DNA of 64,000 nucleotides from Trichaptum fuscoviolaceum (GCA_910574455.1 CAJSYZ010000005.1:1-64000); one strand, 5' to 3'. Counted from the first letter of the stretch, positions 1 through 12,530 are shown. The notes: a model not told the origin generated them from the letters alone. Numbers and translations: made by a program.

Positions 1-327
1 AAGTGCATCTGAATTAGCGGAGCAGCTCATTAATACATCAGTAGTATTGACTATATCAATGGTTAGACATTCTGATAATAGCTATAACAGATTAGATATA
101 CGTAACATAATTGCAACTTAGAATAGACAGACAATATCTCACAGCCACTTATGCAAGTCATAGCTGAGACTAGTCAGATTACAGTCTCTGACATATATCC
201 AGTCAGAATACGTAACAAGCCTTCTAATAGAACTCTGAGACTCTGACTTTTATTCTATTAGAATGAATATATACTGAATTATAACTTATTTTCCATTCTA
301 TTAGAATGAGATTGGACCCTGAGACTT
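1..327. other. AT-rich non-coding stretch
   Basis: No reading frame, RNA gene or clear repeat is visible. The motif TTCTATTAGAATGA occurs twice near the end and leads into the tandem repeat that follows. Confidence 0.5.
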
Positions 328-500
328 TGGACCCTGACTTTGGTTCTAATAGAACAAAAATATTCATTTAATTCTGATTTATGGCTGGACCCTGACTTTG
401 GTTCTAATAGAACAAAAAATATTCATTTAATTTTGATTTATGAGTGGACCCTGACTTTGGTTGTAATGGAATGAAAATATTCAGATTTATTGCTGATTTT
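328..500. repeat. 58-59 bp tandem repeat, three copies
   Basis: Units begin TGGACCCTGACTTTGG at 328, 386 and 445. The first two are nearly identical and the third is diverged at its end. There is no coding potential. Confidence 0.85.
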
Positions 501-536
501 TCCGATTTTGACTTGTAATTTTGGTGAGAGAGGTCA

Positions 537-757
537 GACCCTGAGCGACGGAGACTGAACCCTGAGCGACGGAACCTAATTGGGATGAGCGACGAGCGAC
601 AGAAGTCAGACCCTGAGCGACGGAGGAGGACCCTGAGCGACGGAGCCCGAAAAGGCAAGAGACCCTGAGCGACGGGCTGAAAAAGGCAAGATACCCTGAG
701 CGACGGACCGAAAAAGGAAAGAGACCCTGAGCGACGGAGACCCTGAGCGACGGGCGA
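537..757. repeat. Minisatellite with core ACCCTGAGCGACGG
   Basis: A 14-base core recurs about eight times at irregular spacing, separated by purine-rich spacers such as GAAAAAGGCAAGA. The minus-strand open frames across it are artefacts of the repeat and were not annotated. Confidence 0.85.
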
Positions 758-794
758 CGGTACACTAGGGGGGGTAGTGTAGACGGGCATATAT

Positions 795-1232
795 ATAGGT
801 GACCCGGTGACCCACCCCAAATAGGAAGGTGACCCACTCTAACTAGGAAGGTGACCCACTTTGCCTTTATGCTAACCCTAGTTGCACCATATATAGGCGG
901 ATTAGGAGTGACCCAGTGACCCACTTACTAACCGGTTAGTATGGCCGGTTATATATATAGGTGACCCAGTGACCCACTACCAAAGAAGGAAGTTGACCTA
1001 GTGACCAAACCAAATAGGAAGGTGACCCACTACCAAAGAAGGAAGGTGACCCAGTGACCTTTTACATACAAGAGGATGACCCCCCTTAATTAGGAAGGTG
1101 ACCCACTCTAACTAGGAAGGTGACCCACTTAACACTTCTGCTAACCCTAGTTGCACCGTATATAGGCGGATTAGGAGTGACCCAGTGACCCACTTACTTA
1201 CCGGTTAGTATGGAGCGTCATATATATAGGCA
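795..1232. repeat. GGTGACCCA repeat with a ~270-bp higher-order period
   Basis: The short motif GGAAGGTGACCCACT recurs many times. A longer block containing CTAACCCTAGTTGCACC, TATATAGGCGGATTAGG and CCGGTTAGTATGG occurs at about 836-940 and again at about 1114-1212, giving a period near 270 bp. The block ends exactly where homology between the two F-box-like paralogues begins (1233). Confidence 0.8.
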
Positions 1233-2714
1233 ATGTATTATAACTCAATGCGCATCGAAGAGGACGACATCCTAAAGGCAATGTGCCTTGTTCATCGGTC
1301 TTGGACAATTCCTGCTCAGAAGGTGCTTGGCCGAGTTCTTCATATTGGCAGAACTTTGCGTGATATGAACATACTCGTCAACCCCGTCCGAAAATCGATT
1401 TTCAGTCCTTGGACATCTGTTATCGCCATACAACTCTGCCATCCCATTGAAAGGATAGAAAAGAATCTTTGCGTGGACTGCTACGAGGGCAACGAGAGCA
1501 GCGCGGTTCTATGTTATAACTGCGCTTCAACGTTTGATGATTGGAATGATTCCGACAGACAGGATGAATGTGCGTATGTCGATGGTCGTATTACGGAACG
1601 TGACCGCCAGTGGTTCGAAAACCTACATCGCATTGTTGTCAGTTTCACACACCTCAAATGTTTCTTCCTTAAAAGCTACACCAGTTCCGTTATCGAATGG
1701 TGTGATCACATGTTCAAGGAAGTGGTCCGGCGGAACATGCACTTGGAAGAGATCATCATGTATGCGGCGAGGGGCGACGAGCCATACGATCTTAGTCCTC
1801 TGATACAGAATTTGCAATACTCGGAGCATCTGAGGACTCTGAAGCTACAAGGTGCACGGTTCAATAGAGTGGCGCTTGCGAAGGCGATGCAAGGCCCAGG
1901 CTTCACGCGCTTGACTGGTCTGACAGTCAAGCATAAAGACATCGAATATGACCTCAAAATCTTCCGTATCCTTTCCACCCAATCAAACCTTCGCCTTAAA
2001 ACACTGTGCATTTCCGATGATAAGCGGAGAGACAATTCCTTTGAAAAGGATACAGCGGGTGTATTGAATCCTACACAGTGTGCCACCCTTTTCGGACACC
2101 TCCGCGTACTGCACATTGATAGCACGGAATCAGCAGACCAATGGTTCAAATTAATTGGCCCTTACTGCCCTAGCCTCGAGTCTCTGAGCATTGTCGATTC
2201 CTCGCACTCCTCTGCAACCAAAAAATACGTAACCCAAGCATCAGCATCTTCACAGGCCTCCATTATGTTCAATCAACTCAGCTCACTACGCATTGACAGC
2301 AATATGGAACCATCCGCTTGGTTCGAATGGATTGGGCCCTTTTGTCCTACCGTCAAAGACGTTGCTCTCAGTACAGTCCATTCAAAATCACCTACCATGT
2401 TACGATTCATACCCAGCACTATTCAGAGCCTACACGTACAAATATCGACTTCGTCTGACTGGAATCATCACGAAACAATCACTAATTGGATGAAGCATCT
2501 CCTGAAGGTTCCATCCTCCGAGCACTTTCCGGAACTGGGATTGCTCACAATCAGCTTTTCGAGCTGCTACATCAATGAGCTGGAGAGAAGAGCTTATAAT
2601 GGCCGTGGCATTCAGAGCGAATTGAAGGAGTTTCGTGAAACAGTACTGAAATTCAAGGAGGAGTTTAGCAATGCGTGCGAAGGTGTCGGGGTGTTGTGTA
2701 ATCTTGATATTTGA
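1233..2714 (+). CDS. F-box/LRR-like protein, 5'-truncated copy
   Basis: This is a single open frame of 493 codons. The sequence shows irregular leucine-rich strands (LRTLKLQG, LTGLTVK, LESLSIVDSS, LSSLRIDSN) as in the large F-box/LRR families of basidiomycetes. It is clearly paralogous to the broken gene at 22867-24116: both share MYYNSM, then IxEDDxLKAMxLVHRSW. The paralogue continues upstream for about 45 more residues with an F-box-like segment (FPHFVLYEVLDIIHAE). Here that part is missing and tandem repeat DNA begins at the equivalent codon. The ATG at 1233 is therefore probably an internal methionine of a truncated gene. A Cys cluster (CVDCYEGNESSAVLCYNC) near residues 80-97 may bind zinc. 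An F-box protein would be a substrate receptor of an SCF ubiquitin ligase, but without its F-box this copy may be non-functional. Confidence 0.6.
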   Translation: MYYNSMRIEEDDILKAMCLVHRSWTIPAQKVLGRVLHIGRTLRDMNILVNPVRKSIFSPWTSVIAIQLCHPIERIEKNLCVDCYEGNESSAVLCYNCASTFDDWNDSDRQDECAYVDGRITERDRQWFENLHRIVVSFTHLKCFFLKSYTSSVIEWCDHMFKEVVRRNMHLEEIIMYAARGDEPYDLSPLIQNLQYSEHLRTLKLQGARFNRVALAKAMQGPGFTRLTGLTVKHKDIEYDLKIFRILSTQSNLRLKTLCISDDKRRDNSFEKDTAGVLNPTQCATLFGHLRVLHIDSTESADQWFKLIGPYCPSLESLSIVDSSHSSATKKYVTQASASSQASIMFNQLSSLRIDSNMEPSAWFEWIGPFCPTVKDVALSTVHSKSPTMLRFIPSTIQSLHVQISTSSDWNHHETITNWMKHLLKVPSSEHFPELGLLTISFSSCYINELERRAYNGRGIQSELKEFRETVLKFKEEFSNACEGVGVLCNLDI

Positions 2715-3694
2715 ACTAAATTAGTTATGCACAGTATATTTGCTTCTCGATATGTTTGTAGCCTCTGAATATAGCATATATCATTATCTGCTACTTCTGT
2801 TTCAGAGCTAGAAGGAGATAAGTCAATGAGTTGTGTAGGGTAGGTGTAATTATGTGAAGTAGGGCTGTAACGACTTGCGGTCAAATGATCATCGGAGGAC
2901 GGAGGAGGACCCAGAGGCGAAGATACGGAGTAAGACTGGACCGGGATAGACGTAAGCTTATCTGACAGGCGGGGGCAAGAGTGAATCGAGGTGCGATATT
3001 CGGTGCTGAGAGAAAACCTGAGGCTCGTGCAGAAGGTGACGCCCGCGACGATGGTGTTAGACGCAAGTACCATCGGATAAAATTGCAGAATAATACCTCG
3101 CCCGAGTGCCAGCGACAATCAGAATGCGCTCCATCGAGTAGCGTGTTGAGACAGAATGGCATCTCTATGGCAGTACTAGTATGTAGAAGTCGTTGATGCG
3201 CTATTGATATACGCACCGAAGTTAGTGCCGGGAGGCAACCTTGACAAAGATATCACTCTGCTTGTAAAAATCTGTAGCAAAGACAGACATTCCACCTAAA
3301 GTATAGCCAACAAGTATAGTTTCTCTCACTCGCATTTTTTCGCGAGAGTGATTTCTGTGGTTGATATTCATGCGAGTGATACCTGCTGTTTTCTTCTCAG
3401 ATTTTGAGAGACACTCACGGATCGTGGGCAAACGAGCATTCACAAGATGAGAAAGTCGTGTGAGGCTGATAAGCTTTTGATTGAAATGTTTCTCCCGAGC
3501 TTTAGAGTCACAGTGTCACTTTTCTTTGAAAGTGACGCGCAGGACTGAACACGGCCAATACATCCACCGGAAGTGAAGTCTAACGCCGCAGAATCAGATG
3601 TCCTTATCAGCATCCTCGGACACTCAGGGATACCAATCGTCCCGAGGTTATTAACGACGGACAACTAAACTGCTTAAATCAACATTAGATTCAC
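2715..3694. other. Intergenic, nothing recognised
   Basis: Only short overlapping frames on both strands are present, none resembling a known protein. This is probably the 3' UTR of the preceding gene followed by decayed sequence. Confidence 0.5.
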
Positions 3695-4178
3695 TCGACG
3701 CATTCAATTGATCCGGGAACACACGCCTGTGATTGTACCAATCGGACATCGAGCAGCGGTGAGAAGCCCGCGGCGCGGGGGGTGAAAGTCAAAGAGGTGA
3801 GTGAATTAGACTGGAAGCTATAGCCTCCATGCTTTGCTACAGTGTACATAGTAAATGCCAGATAGTTTCTAACCCCGCACACCAGCCCCGACTCGAACCC
3901 ACGGAGGATTCTAGCCCGCAGTCACGGTGGTGAATGATTGACGTCTTCCTCGGAACCAAAAGGCCATAATGAATAGAAGAAAGAGAGTTGAAGCGAAGGC
4001 TGAACGGATTAGACGACTAACGCTTGAGTAGTGGAAGTGCGTTGCCAATGACCCCGCAATTCGTTGCGCTACGCCGGATTTTATAATTTGCCGAGATTCT
4101 TGACTTTTAAGTTGGACTGGACGATTCGCAGAGCGTCTAATTGCGTGGAAATCGAAATCGAAGTCGACGGTGCTGTTG
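3695..4178 (-). repeat. Dispersed repeat copy A (~450 bp, possible tRNA-derived SINE)
   Basis: The sequence aligns by eye, with gaps, to 21850-22270. Shared landmarks include CACACxCCTGTGATxxxACC, CTGGAAGCTATAG and CCCCGCA. Further matches are TGATTGxCGTCTTCC and GCGTGGAAxTCGAxATCGA. Read on the minus strand, copy A contains GGGCTAGAATCC, resembling a tRNA-Ser anticodon arm, followed by GGTTCGAGTC, an exact B-box/T-arm motif. No complete tRNA cloverleaf is present. A tRNA-related SINE is one explanation; a decayed DNA transposon is another. Confidence 0.55.
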
Positions 4179-7100
4179 GGCTCGGATTCTGGAGCCAACG
4201 GAAACGCGAACGCCTTGAATGACTGCAGTCAGTCATGGAATTTAGACGAAGAGTACGTGGTATCGGAATGTACTGGGTGACAATATCCCAGTCCATCGGT
4301 ACTATCGTGAAACAGTATGGAGGCACGGATCAGCTATCAGCAGTGCAGGAGCAGGCACAGGAGCACACCGCCGTCAAGAGCGAGAGAAGGCCTGGGCGGC
4401 TAAGCAACCTATTTTTGGCCCAGAACAGAAGTGGTTATATGACCGCGAGTGCGGTGAAGCGCTGGAGCTATGCGCTCTGGACGCATGTTCAGGAGATTGC
4501 CTGAGCGAATGCTGGAGCCGGTTGCAGTGAGGACTTTTCAGGATAGATGCGGGCGAAGAGGGCTCGCTTGTATGCCGCTCAGCGGTCGCGGAGGTGTAAG
4601 GGATGCAAGGGATGTTCGTGTTGCTGCGAAAGCTCAGAACTTGTAGGAAGAAAAGTGGCGCCCAGCCTCGAATATTGGGACCAAGGAGTTAAATGACTCC
4701 CGAATATAGCCACGAACGACGGCGAACCGCAGATCGGACGATCTGCATTTTCGAACTGAGAATCACCTGGAATTGCGAAAGGAAGTGCGGGGGCGATGAG
4801 CGAGATGCTGATGATATGTATGCTGTGGCACGGCGCAGAGGGGCGTTGGAAATTGGTATAGCTTGCGGGTACCCAGTGAGTTCGGTGCACATGTAGCTGG
4901 AGGCGAGGCCAGAGAGCGTGACCTGGCTGGTAGACTGGCATCATAAGGACGATTGACGCACATACGGTCGTTTGTTCGAGTGTACCTTGCTGATTGTCAG
5001 TGCTGAAGTGCGGCGGCGGACCCGGGTGCGAAGATACTGCACTAGATAGATCGAGGTAAGTCAAGTCAAAATGCGTAAACGGCCACAGAGAACCCGCCAG
5101 TCGACGATCTTGGAATTGTAGTTATCAACGGTTGTGAGGTGAGTTTATGATGTGCATCATGATTCGGATGCATTGAGTGGACTCTAGGTATGGGTCGATC
5201 TTCCAGTTGCCCAAGGAGTGAGGTAGGCCCGGAGCCGAGGTAGCCTCTGCTAGCGACCAGCGAGTTTGAATGTTAGAGAGGACTGACGCCCGTACCTACC
5301 TATCGCGCACTTTGTCGCTGATCGGCGGTGGAGAACCCTTGTGCGGAGATAGATGGAGGCAGACCTGGAAAGCGGGTCGAAATAGTGAGCCGAGTACGGT
5401 GGTTCTCTCCCGCGTCGGTGCGGAGGAATCACCTAAGGCTTCGAGCACCGGACGAGTGCTTTCTGTCTGAGAAGCTGGACGCAGGTGTCGTTGAGAGTAC
5501 GTGCCGATGATGATGCACTCTTCGCACGAGCTCCAGTAGCGAGTAGACGCGTTCATTTCCGATGTGTGGCGCGTCTTCGGCCAAAATGCAGTGATCATCC
5601 AAAAGGCAAGGATGAGGGTCGCCTAGCATCCGAGCGTTTCTTTGCAGAGAAGCAGAACGGTGTCCATTGGCATTGGCATCGGCAGGGTCACTCGCTCTAG
5701 CGTCCTCGACTTCTTATCAGTTGGTCATCGACTCGATGCAGCCATTTCAGCAGAGACACGGCCTGACCAAGCACTCTGCGAGACGATCATCAGTGCTCGG
5801 GCTAGTGAAGGCGCGGTAGTCGAAACTCACCGAAGAAGCGGTGGCAAAGCTGAGTGACTGAGTCCAAGCTGGAAGAGACAAAGTTCGGCGATGGATGGAC
5901 TCAATCGTTCCAAGAAATGTAGAGAAGTTTATTGACTGAAAACTTCAATGGAACGAAGAATGTTGAGTGAAGAGTGCGAAGAGGCTTGAAAGCGGGCCCA
6001 GAGAACGAAGTTAGCTTGCGAGAGACTGCCAATCGAAGTATTATTACAAGACACTAGAGATAAGCCTAACTTTTGACTGCCAGTGGTTGTTCGGGTAGCG
6101 ACCAAAGTAGAAACGTGCGTTCAAGTTTACGAGATGACGAGATGATGTCAATGCGAGTGGGTCCTGAGAATGCTTGATTCGTAAATTAGACGCGGTGGAC
6201 CACTGCCAGAGGCTTCCGTGATATGTTGGTCTCTTCCCCACACCGAGATGGACGATGGCAACATGTCCTAGTTGGCGAGACTGCCCGACGTTTGCTTTGC
6301 ATTTCGTAACGTGGGAACCCGAGCTTCATCATGAGAGTGCCAGTGAGGATGACGTCATGTTTGAGCTGCACGAACGACGAGCGTGCCATCCTTGAACCTG
6401 CAACGATTGATTGATACGTCGATGACGAGAGTATGACCGAATGTTCCCGTACATTACACAACCTTCAAGATTACTACTGGCACGGACCACCTCTCAGACT
6501 CTCAGGCGTTGGGACTCATCACCACTGGCACAGACCAGGTACGGCGATGTCGGAGCTGACCTGCCAGTATGTCTCAGGCTGAGGTACGGGCACAGCGAAT
6601 CAGTCCTTCCGCAAAACTTCTGACTTCTAGCTTCCCATGCTTCATCGCTGCGTCCTGACTCGGCGGGCGAACGACGCCAGGTTCGTTTTGCCCCTTGTTG
6701 ACTCCGTTCCGGCAGGGTCGTGCGTCCTGGGCGCCGCGGGAAGTTGAGCGGTCCTCCTCCTCCTCATCATCATCGTGGTCCCTGGAACGCCGGAAAGCTG
6801 TGTCCCTCCAGGCTCAAGCTCGAGAAGCAAAGCGATTGAAAATAATGCAGGCCTCGACTCGGTTCGGTTTGGCTCGAACGAAGTGCAAAGTGCAAAGTGC
6901 AAAATACAAAATCCTCTTCGGCAGAATCGACGACTGCGGAATCCGGATGCAAAGCGCGATCGTGGGACACTCACTGGGTCAGGAATGGGTGTAGATTGGT
7001 TTGCACGAATGGCAACTTGAAGATAGATAACAGGGCCCGCTAGCGCGTATGATTCCGCATACTTGTAAATCTAAGTTTTCTAGTCTGTACCCGGACGAGG

Positions 7101-10100
7101 GTCGAGGTGTAAGGAGGTCGTGCTATGCTTTACGCAAATCCACTAGGAAGCAATTTTTTTGCTTAGTCCCGTATACAGATAACGCTGGAACCCAACTTGA
7201 ACCTTGTGCGGGCTGACGACGTCGAGCGTGCCGATTTGATCGGAATGAGAGGATCAGCTCAACATTTCTCTTCTCTTCTCTTCTTACTCTATTCGCCTAG
7301 GCCTACGTACGCTAAGTATATATATGTAGTATGCCCAATCCAAGTCGTCCGACTCGGCGAGTTCGAACGACGCCTGGACTGGAGCGCAGGATCTGGTTCC
7401 CCGTGGGGTATGGTACGGATATAAACTCATAGCTTATAGGGGCGTAGGGGCGTAGGCGCGCGCGCATAGCTATAGCCTGGGGCAAACACCAAGTATAGCT
7501 ATATCTCAGTCTGTGCACGTCCCCGGGCTTCAGGCTGCCGTCATCCCACATTAGTTGCCCCTCAGCCTGAGGCCATTCATCCGTACACACTACCCGTGTC
7601 CGTGCTGTCGTCTAATTAGTAGTAGCCTAAAGTCCGCGTGTGTTTTTTTCTCGGTGTGTGCAAACTTCGAGCGCGCGCTTTGATAGCAATGATGGCCGCT
7701 GCCGCCAGTCAGTCAGTGCAATGCGCTGACGCTGACGCTGATGCTGCAAAGCAGCATCCGGAGCGCCAGATGCTCAGGCTACCCCGCGATAATACAGCGC
7801 TCAACTGGACCATAACGCTACCAACAATCCGCGGTGCGGTGCAGCGCAATGATTTGATTATTTCAATCTTTCATTTTCAATTCGCGATCCCGTTGTCCAG
7901 ACTCCATAGTCCCGTTGACGTCGGTCTCCGAGATACACTTCCTACATACATGTACCGTAGCTGAGCTTCGAATCCTCGAGGCTTGTTTTTTGAAACTGCA
8001 GCTTGGAGAAGAGTTGGAATTTGAGATAGCTGCTGTAAGCCTGTAACAGTTAGTTTAATCGCAAAAGTCTCTATCGATGCCAGTGTTTGGTGTCTCGGTG
8101 ACCTGCCAATGCCGAACTTAATATGAGACTCAACGACGGAATCAATTGGCAATGCTAACACCATCGTCAGTTTTATAGCCATTGTTATTGATATTGATAT
8201 TGCCAATACCGTTATTAGCAGTCGGAACGGGATCAGAATTGCATTTGTAGTTTAAGTTTTACAGATGCGCAAACTGCCTGAACAACCCGTGAATCATATG
8301 GACTGTTAGTGATTGTTGATTCGTTTCAGTGAGAGGGACTCTGACGGTTCACAGCGACGGAAGATTCTCGAACTGATTTGATGTTAAAGCGAATGCACGG
8401 GTAATTAGTGATTAATTGAGTTGAAGAATATCAGCTATTCGCACAGACACCCGCCCCACCCCATGGCCAGAACGCGGATTTGCCAGTGCGTTTTGAGGTT
8501 GCGGCAGCGGTCGCGGACGCAATTGGCATTCTATTTATACAGCCTCTACCAATGACCCGGGAGTTGTGTCAATGGACGACGACATGGACGGACGTCGATA
8601 GGCTGATAGGCTGATAGGTTGATAGCCTGATTCGTGTTTCAGCTGCATCGAGGACGCATGGGTCCGTGGCCGTGGCTGCTGATAGTGATGTTTGATGCGA
8701 GATCAGTGGGTCCAGACAGAGTTATTGCTATAGTCATAGCCATGGGGAAGGGGTTGAAAGGGGTTGATCGAATCGCCATGATGGGTCCCACCGGCGTTCT
8801 AGGACAAGGGCTGCGTCCGTCCGTCGCGGCCTCCCTGGTAAAATGTAAAGTAAGTAGTCTGTCTACTGTATACGTCTAATGGTAGAGTAGATATGTAAAT
8901 CAGTAGCTTTGACGGCTGCATGGCATTAGACGTCCGACTGGGTGATCGATGCATTACATGTAAGATGCCGGAGCTCGGTGCGCAGCGCCAGACGAGAGAC
9001 AGGAGACAGCGCCGATAGAAGACCAGAAGCACGAGATGGATGACACATCGGGGAGACAGCGGCGGATGCGGATGGAAGGCAGCTGTAGAGGCAGATATGA
9101 TATCCGACCGGGGCTGCTGCTGAGGTAACCGAGAAGACGCCCGTTCGCTCGGAGGTCAGAAGACTGCGGGTGGAATCAGCACAGATGTGCTTCTGAGGTA
9201 AAAATGAAGCGTTTGAGGCTTGAGTCATCGAAACTCTTTCTGCCAGACAGGATGTATGCACGTATGTATGTTGAGCCTGCTTCGAGTCAGCAGGCGTCAA
9301 GCGTAACGCCGGGTGTCGACTGTAGCCAGGTGAATGGTACGCCCGGGCGAGAAATCATAGGATTGGCTACGTGCAGGCTTGCGGGCGTGCGGGCGTGTCG
9401 ACGGTCGAAAGCTGGTGTTAACCCGGAGGCGGAACAGCACATCCGGAGAAATCGTTCATCAGCAACAAACATATGCCCTCCATTCGGGCTATGTCGGAGT
9501 CACACCAGGGACGAAGAAAATAATAAGTAAATCCGATGTCGTTGATGGCCAATCACAGAGTCAGAGGTGTGTCCCGCTGCCAGTGGTTGTATGTGGCTGT
9601 GGGAACACCCGGAAAACCATGGGCCTCGGTGAATCCTCGCATCGCGCAGCCGATTGGGCAGCGGTCTAGACTGGGGACACTGGCGCACTCGGACCGGGGG
9701 GGGTCCACAAGGCAACCACGAAGGCAACTCCTCGGAGGACGCGATTGGGCCGCGTGCGGGGGGTGCCTGTCTGCGTGCTCGCCTCGCCTGTGGTTGGTTT
9801 TACGTCAACCAGTGTGGTCTAAGAGACCGGACCACCGGACCAACGGGCCACCGCTCCTCATCCGACACCGGCGATTTGTCTGTGCAATGCCACAGCCCAT
9901 TTCGGTTGGTTGGTTGGCTGCCCCTTCCCTGCCCTATCTGATCCAGTCGCCCCGCGAGACCGAAGACCCAATGGGGTGCCCGTGCGAAAGTTGAGCGGGA
10001 AGCGGTAAATGCGGGGAAATGGGAGTTGGGCGATAATATAAGTGAAAAGAAACCCCCGCGCGGCGTTCCCTTTTCTTGCAGTATCCCATTCCTCTCTCCC

Positions 10101-10279
10101 CACACAGAGCGTATAGCAACCCATCCCTCCTCCCTCTTCCTCCTCCATCCCGCACTTCCTTCTAACCGCTTCAGCGTCCATTGTCAACTACTTCAGACGA
10201 CGCTGAGATATTCATTGGAGGGAGACACCATTCGACACACATTGCAGAAGGTTCGAGGGCTTTGCAAACGCAAACTCAG
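4179..10279. other. Long intergenic stretch without a recognisable gene
   Basis: About 6 kb with many short overlapping frames on all six frames and none with recognisable domains. Simple-sequence features are visible: TTCTC repeats at about 7265-7290, a GCAAAGT triplication near 6885-6905, and GCTGATAG repeats at about 8597-8631. The end of the region is the 5' leader of the Ecl1-type gene. No tRNA or rRNA was recognised. Confidence 0.45.
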
Positions 10280-10337
10280 GTATGTCCGCCTCTCCTCTTT
10301 TCCTCACTCACTCGCTCAATCATATTTACCTACACAG
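10280..10337 (+). other. Predicted 5' UTR intron of the Ecl1-type gene
   Basis: Donor GTATGT at 10280 and a pyrimidine-rich stretch ending CTACACAG at 10337 give a 58-bp intron that ends six bases before the chosen start codon. Its size fits the other introns in this window. Confidence 0.6.
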
Positions 10338-10343
10338 TCTATA

Positions 10344-12530
10344 ATGGACGAACACCTCGACACCTCCTGGTGTCCCGTCTGCGACAGGCAGATCCTGCCC
10401 AAACGATACTCCGTACCCATCATCCCGCCGCAACCCATCTTACCCACACAACCCACCACCACAGCGCCGACGACGACGACGACGACGAACAACGCGGTGA
10501 AACAGTCGCAGACGACGCGCGGGAAGCACGGCACCATCAAGGCGCGCGTGCAGGGCGGTGGCCTCCTCCATGGCACCGGCCGCGTCAGGCCAGGCGGCGG
10601 TCTCAGACGCGACTCGGGCCATAACGTTCCGGCGCTCCAACAAAACCAACACCCCACCACCAACGCGGGAAAGCGCCTCTCGCCGCAGAAGCTCGCGGCC
10701 CTCCAGCAGCAGGAACAGATTCGCCAGCTCGAAGCCGCGCGCCAGGCTCAGCAGGCCCAGGTCGACCTCGCGGCCGCACAGCCTCGCCAGCGCACGGTCA
10801 TCGACCAGGCGCAGACGCCTTTGTACTGCTCGGACGAGTGCATGCGCCAGGACCTCGAGCTCTCGCTCTCCGCAGCGACCACGCAGCCCATCCACACGAC
10901 ACGCGCGCGCCTCGGCATGCACCCGTCGCAGCTCAATCCCGAACGCGCCTCGCCACCACCGCCCTCGCCCGTCCTACCACCCGTCCCACCGAATTCGTAC
11001 CGCACCCCCGGGCTGCGGCTGAGCATGTCGGAGGAGTCGGACGCGGACAGCTCGAGCGCCACGGGCACGAGCTTCTCAAACTCGGAGGCGAGCCACAGCC
11101 ATAGCTCGCCCGTGGAGGTCGGCGAGTGGAGGAGAGAGAAGGAGGAGAAGGACGCGCAGGAGGGTTTGATGTCGGTCGCGGCGAGGAAGTTGTCGACGTT
11201 CTTCTCGACGGGCAACGCCCGCCAGGCGCGCGAAGAGGCCACAAGACGCGACCGCGCGGCACTCGAAGCGCGCCTCCGCGCCAGCCCGCCCAACAAGCCC
11301 GCAGAGCAGCAGCCATCAGCGGCAGACGACGAGCTCCCGAAGATCTCAACTTCCCACTCCGACTCGAACCGCCCGGGCCTCTCTAATGCTCAGCGCGCAC
11401 AGAGCGCGATCGAGCTCTACTCCAAGTACCCGCTCTTCACGAAAAACAACAAGGCGAAGCCCCGCGCACGCGGCACCCTCGCCGCCAGCCCGACCGTCTC
11501 GGCGTCGTACCAGCCAGCCTCCGGTATCATCGACGCCGCACCTGCACCCATCCGCACATCGCATTCCCGCGCACGCTCGACGGCGTCGTCGACTGTTGAG
11601 GGCCGCCCGAGGAGCGTGGACAGGGTGAGCATCTTCGACGAGGACGGCGCGCTCGCGCCGGAGTTTGCGGGGCGGAAGCTGAACAAGGCGTATACGTCGC
11701 AGTCGCCGCGCCCCATCCTCGCGAAGGGCTTGGAAGGCCGCCTACTCGTGCCTGACGTGCTCCTGAAGCCGTCCGGGAGCGCGAGCGGGTCGTTGGGCGA
11801 TGCCTCAATCCCGCACGTGAACAGTATGACCAGCCTCCGGATGACGCGCAGCCGCAGCGAGGCGAGCGTGCCGCGCGCGAGTGCGGGCGCGGGCGTGAAG
11901 AGCGCGCTGGGGAGCGTGAAGGAGGAGGGGGCGTGGCATCGTCCGGCGGAGAAGGCGGAGAAAGACGGAGATGAGGCGGGGAGTGAGGCGAGTGCGAGCG
12001 GCAGCGGGAGCAGCGGTGTGCGCAAGGGGAGGCGCGGAAGCGGGAGCGGGTCCAGCAGGAGTAGTAAGGACCCGAGCCGCGCGGGTCTGAAGCTGCATGA
12101 GCGCGGGCGTCTGAACATGGAGGGTGAGTTCTGTCTGGAGTTTTCTCTTGATGCTTATACTAATTGGTTTCGTGTGTTGTGAATAGCTGCGACATGGTCA
12201 TACGACAACCTCGCAGAACCAACATACGCCGCGATGCCGTCCGTGCCCGTCTGGCAGCGGCGCTTCGAGGAGGTCTTCATCCCCGACGACTTCGTCCCCG
12301 CCCCATCATCTACATCGGACGCAAAGGCGTACGCGCACCTGGAGGTGTCCGAGCTGCACCGGCGCGACGAGGAGGTGGAGCGCCGCGAGGTGCGCGAGAT
12401 GGGCCGGAGGCGCGGGGAGCATGATGGGCGGCCCGGCGTGTGGGTCGAGAAGGAGTGGGAGGTGCTGGCGGTGCCGGAGAGGAAGCGGTTGTTCTTGTTT
12501 GGGAGTGGGCGCAGTCCCGTGAAGCAGTAA
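10344..12530 (+). CDS. Ecl1-type zinc-binding protein (life-span regulator family)
   Basis: Two exons: 10344-12123 and 12187-12530. The 63-bp intron has donor GTGAGT, an ACTAAT branch-like site and acceptor ATAG, giving 707 residues. The N-terminus has WCPVC (Cys10, Cys13), and YCSDEC follows at Cys162/Cys166. This split CxxC...CxxxC layout matches the Ecl1 domain, whose small fission-yeast founders extend chronological life span. The rest is Ser/Arg/Pro-rich and likely disordered apart from a conserved-looking C-terminal block after the intron (VPVWQRRFEEVFIP, WVEKEWEVL). The open frame extends upstream of 10344, but only without an ATG and through the predicted 5' UTR intron, so ATG 10344 is preferred. 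The protein is far longer than yeast Ecl1, with most of the extra length in low-complexity sequence. Family assignment is inferred from motif spacing only. Confidence 0.72.

Noticed and set aside
404..924. Minus-strand ORFs of ~140 codons with RRSGS-type repeats
   Set aside because: They are translations of the minisatellite DNA, not genes.
871..1150. CTAACCCTAG motifs resembling telomere repeats
   Set aside because: Only two isolated copies, 269 bp apart, each part of the longer tandem unit; there is no telomeric array.
10026..10343. Upstream extension of the Ecl1-type frame
   Set aside because: It has no ATG and crosses a clear GTATGT...ACAG intron; the WCPVC-containing N-terminus starts properly at ATG 10344.
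10316..12118. Long antisense and out-of-frame ORFs across the Ecl1-type and GT90 genes
   Set aside because: They are shadows caused by GC-rich codon usage, with Arg/Pro/Ser-rich nonsense translations.
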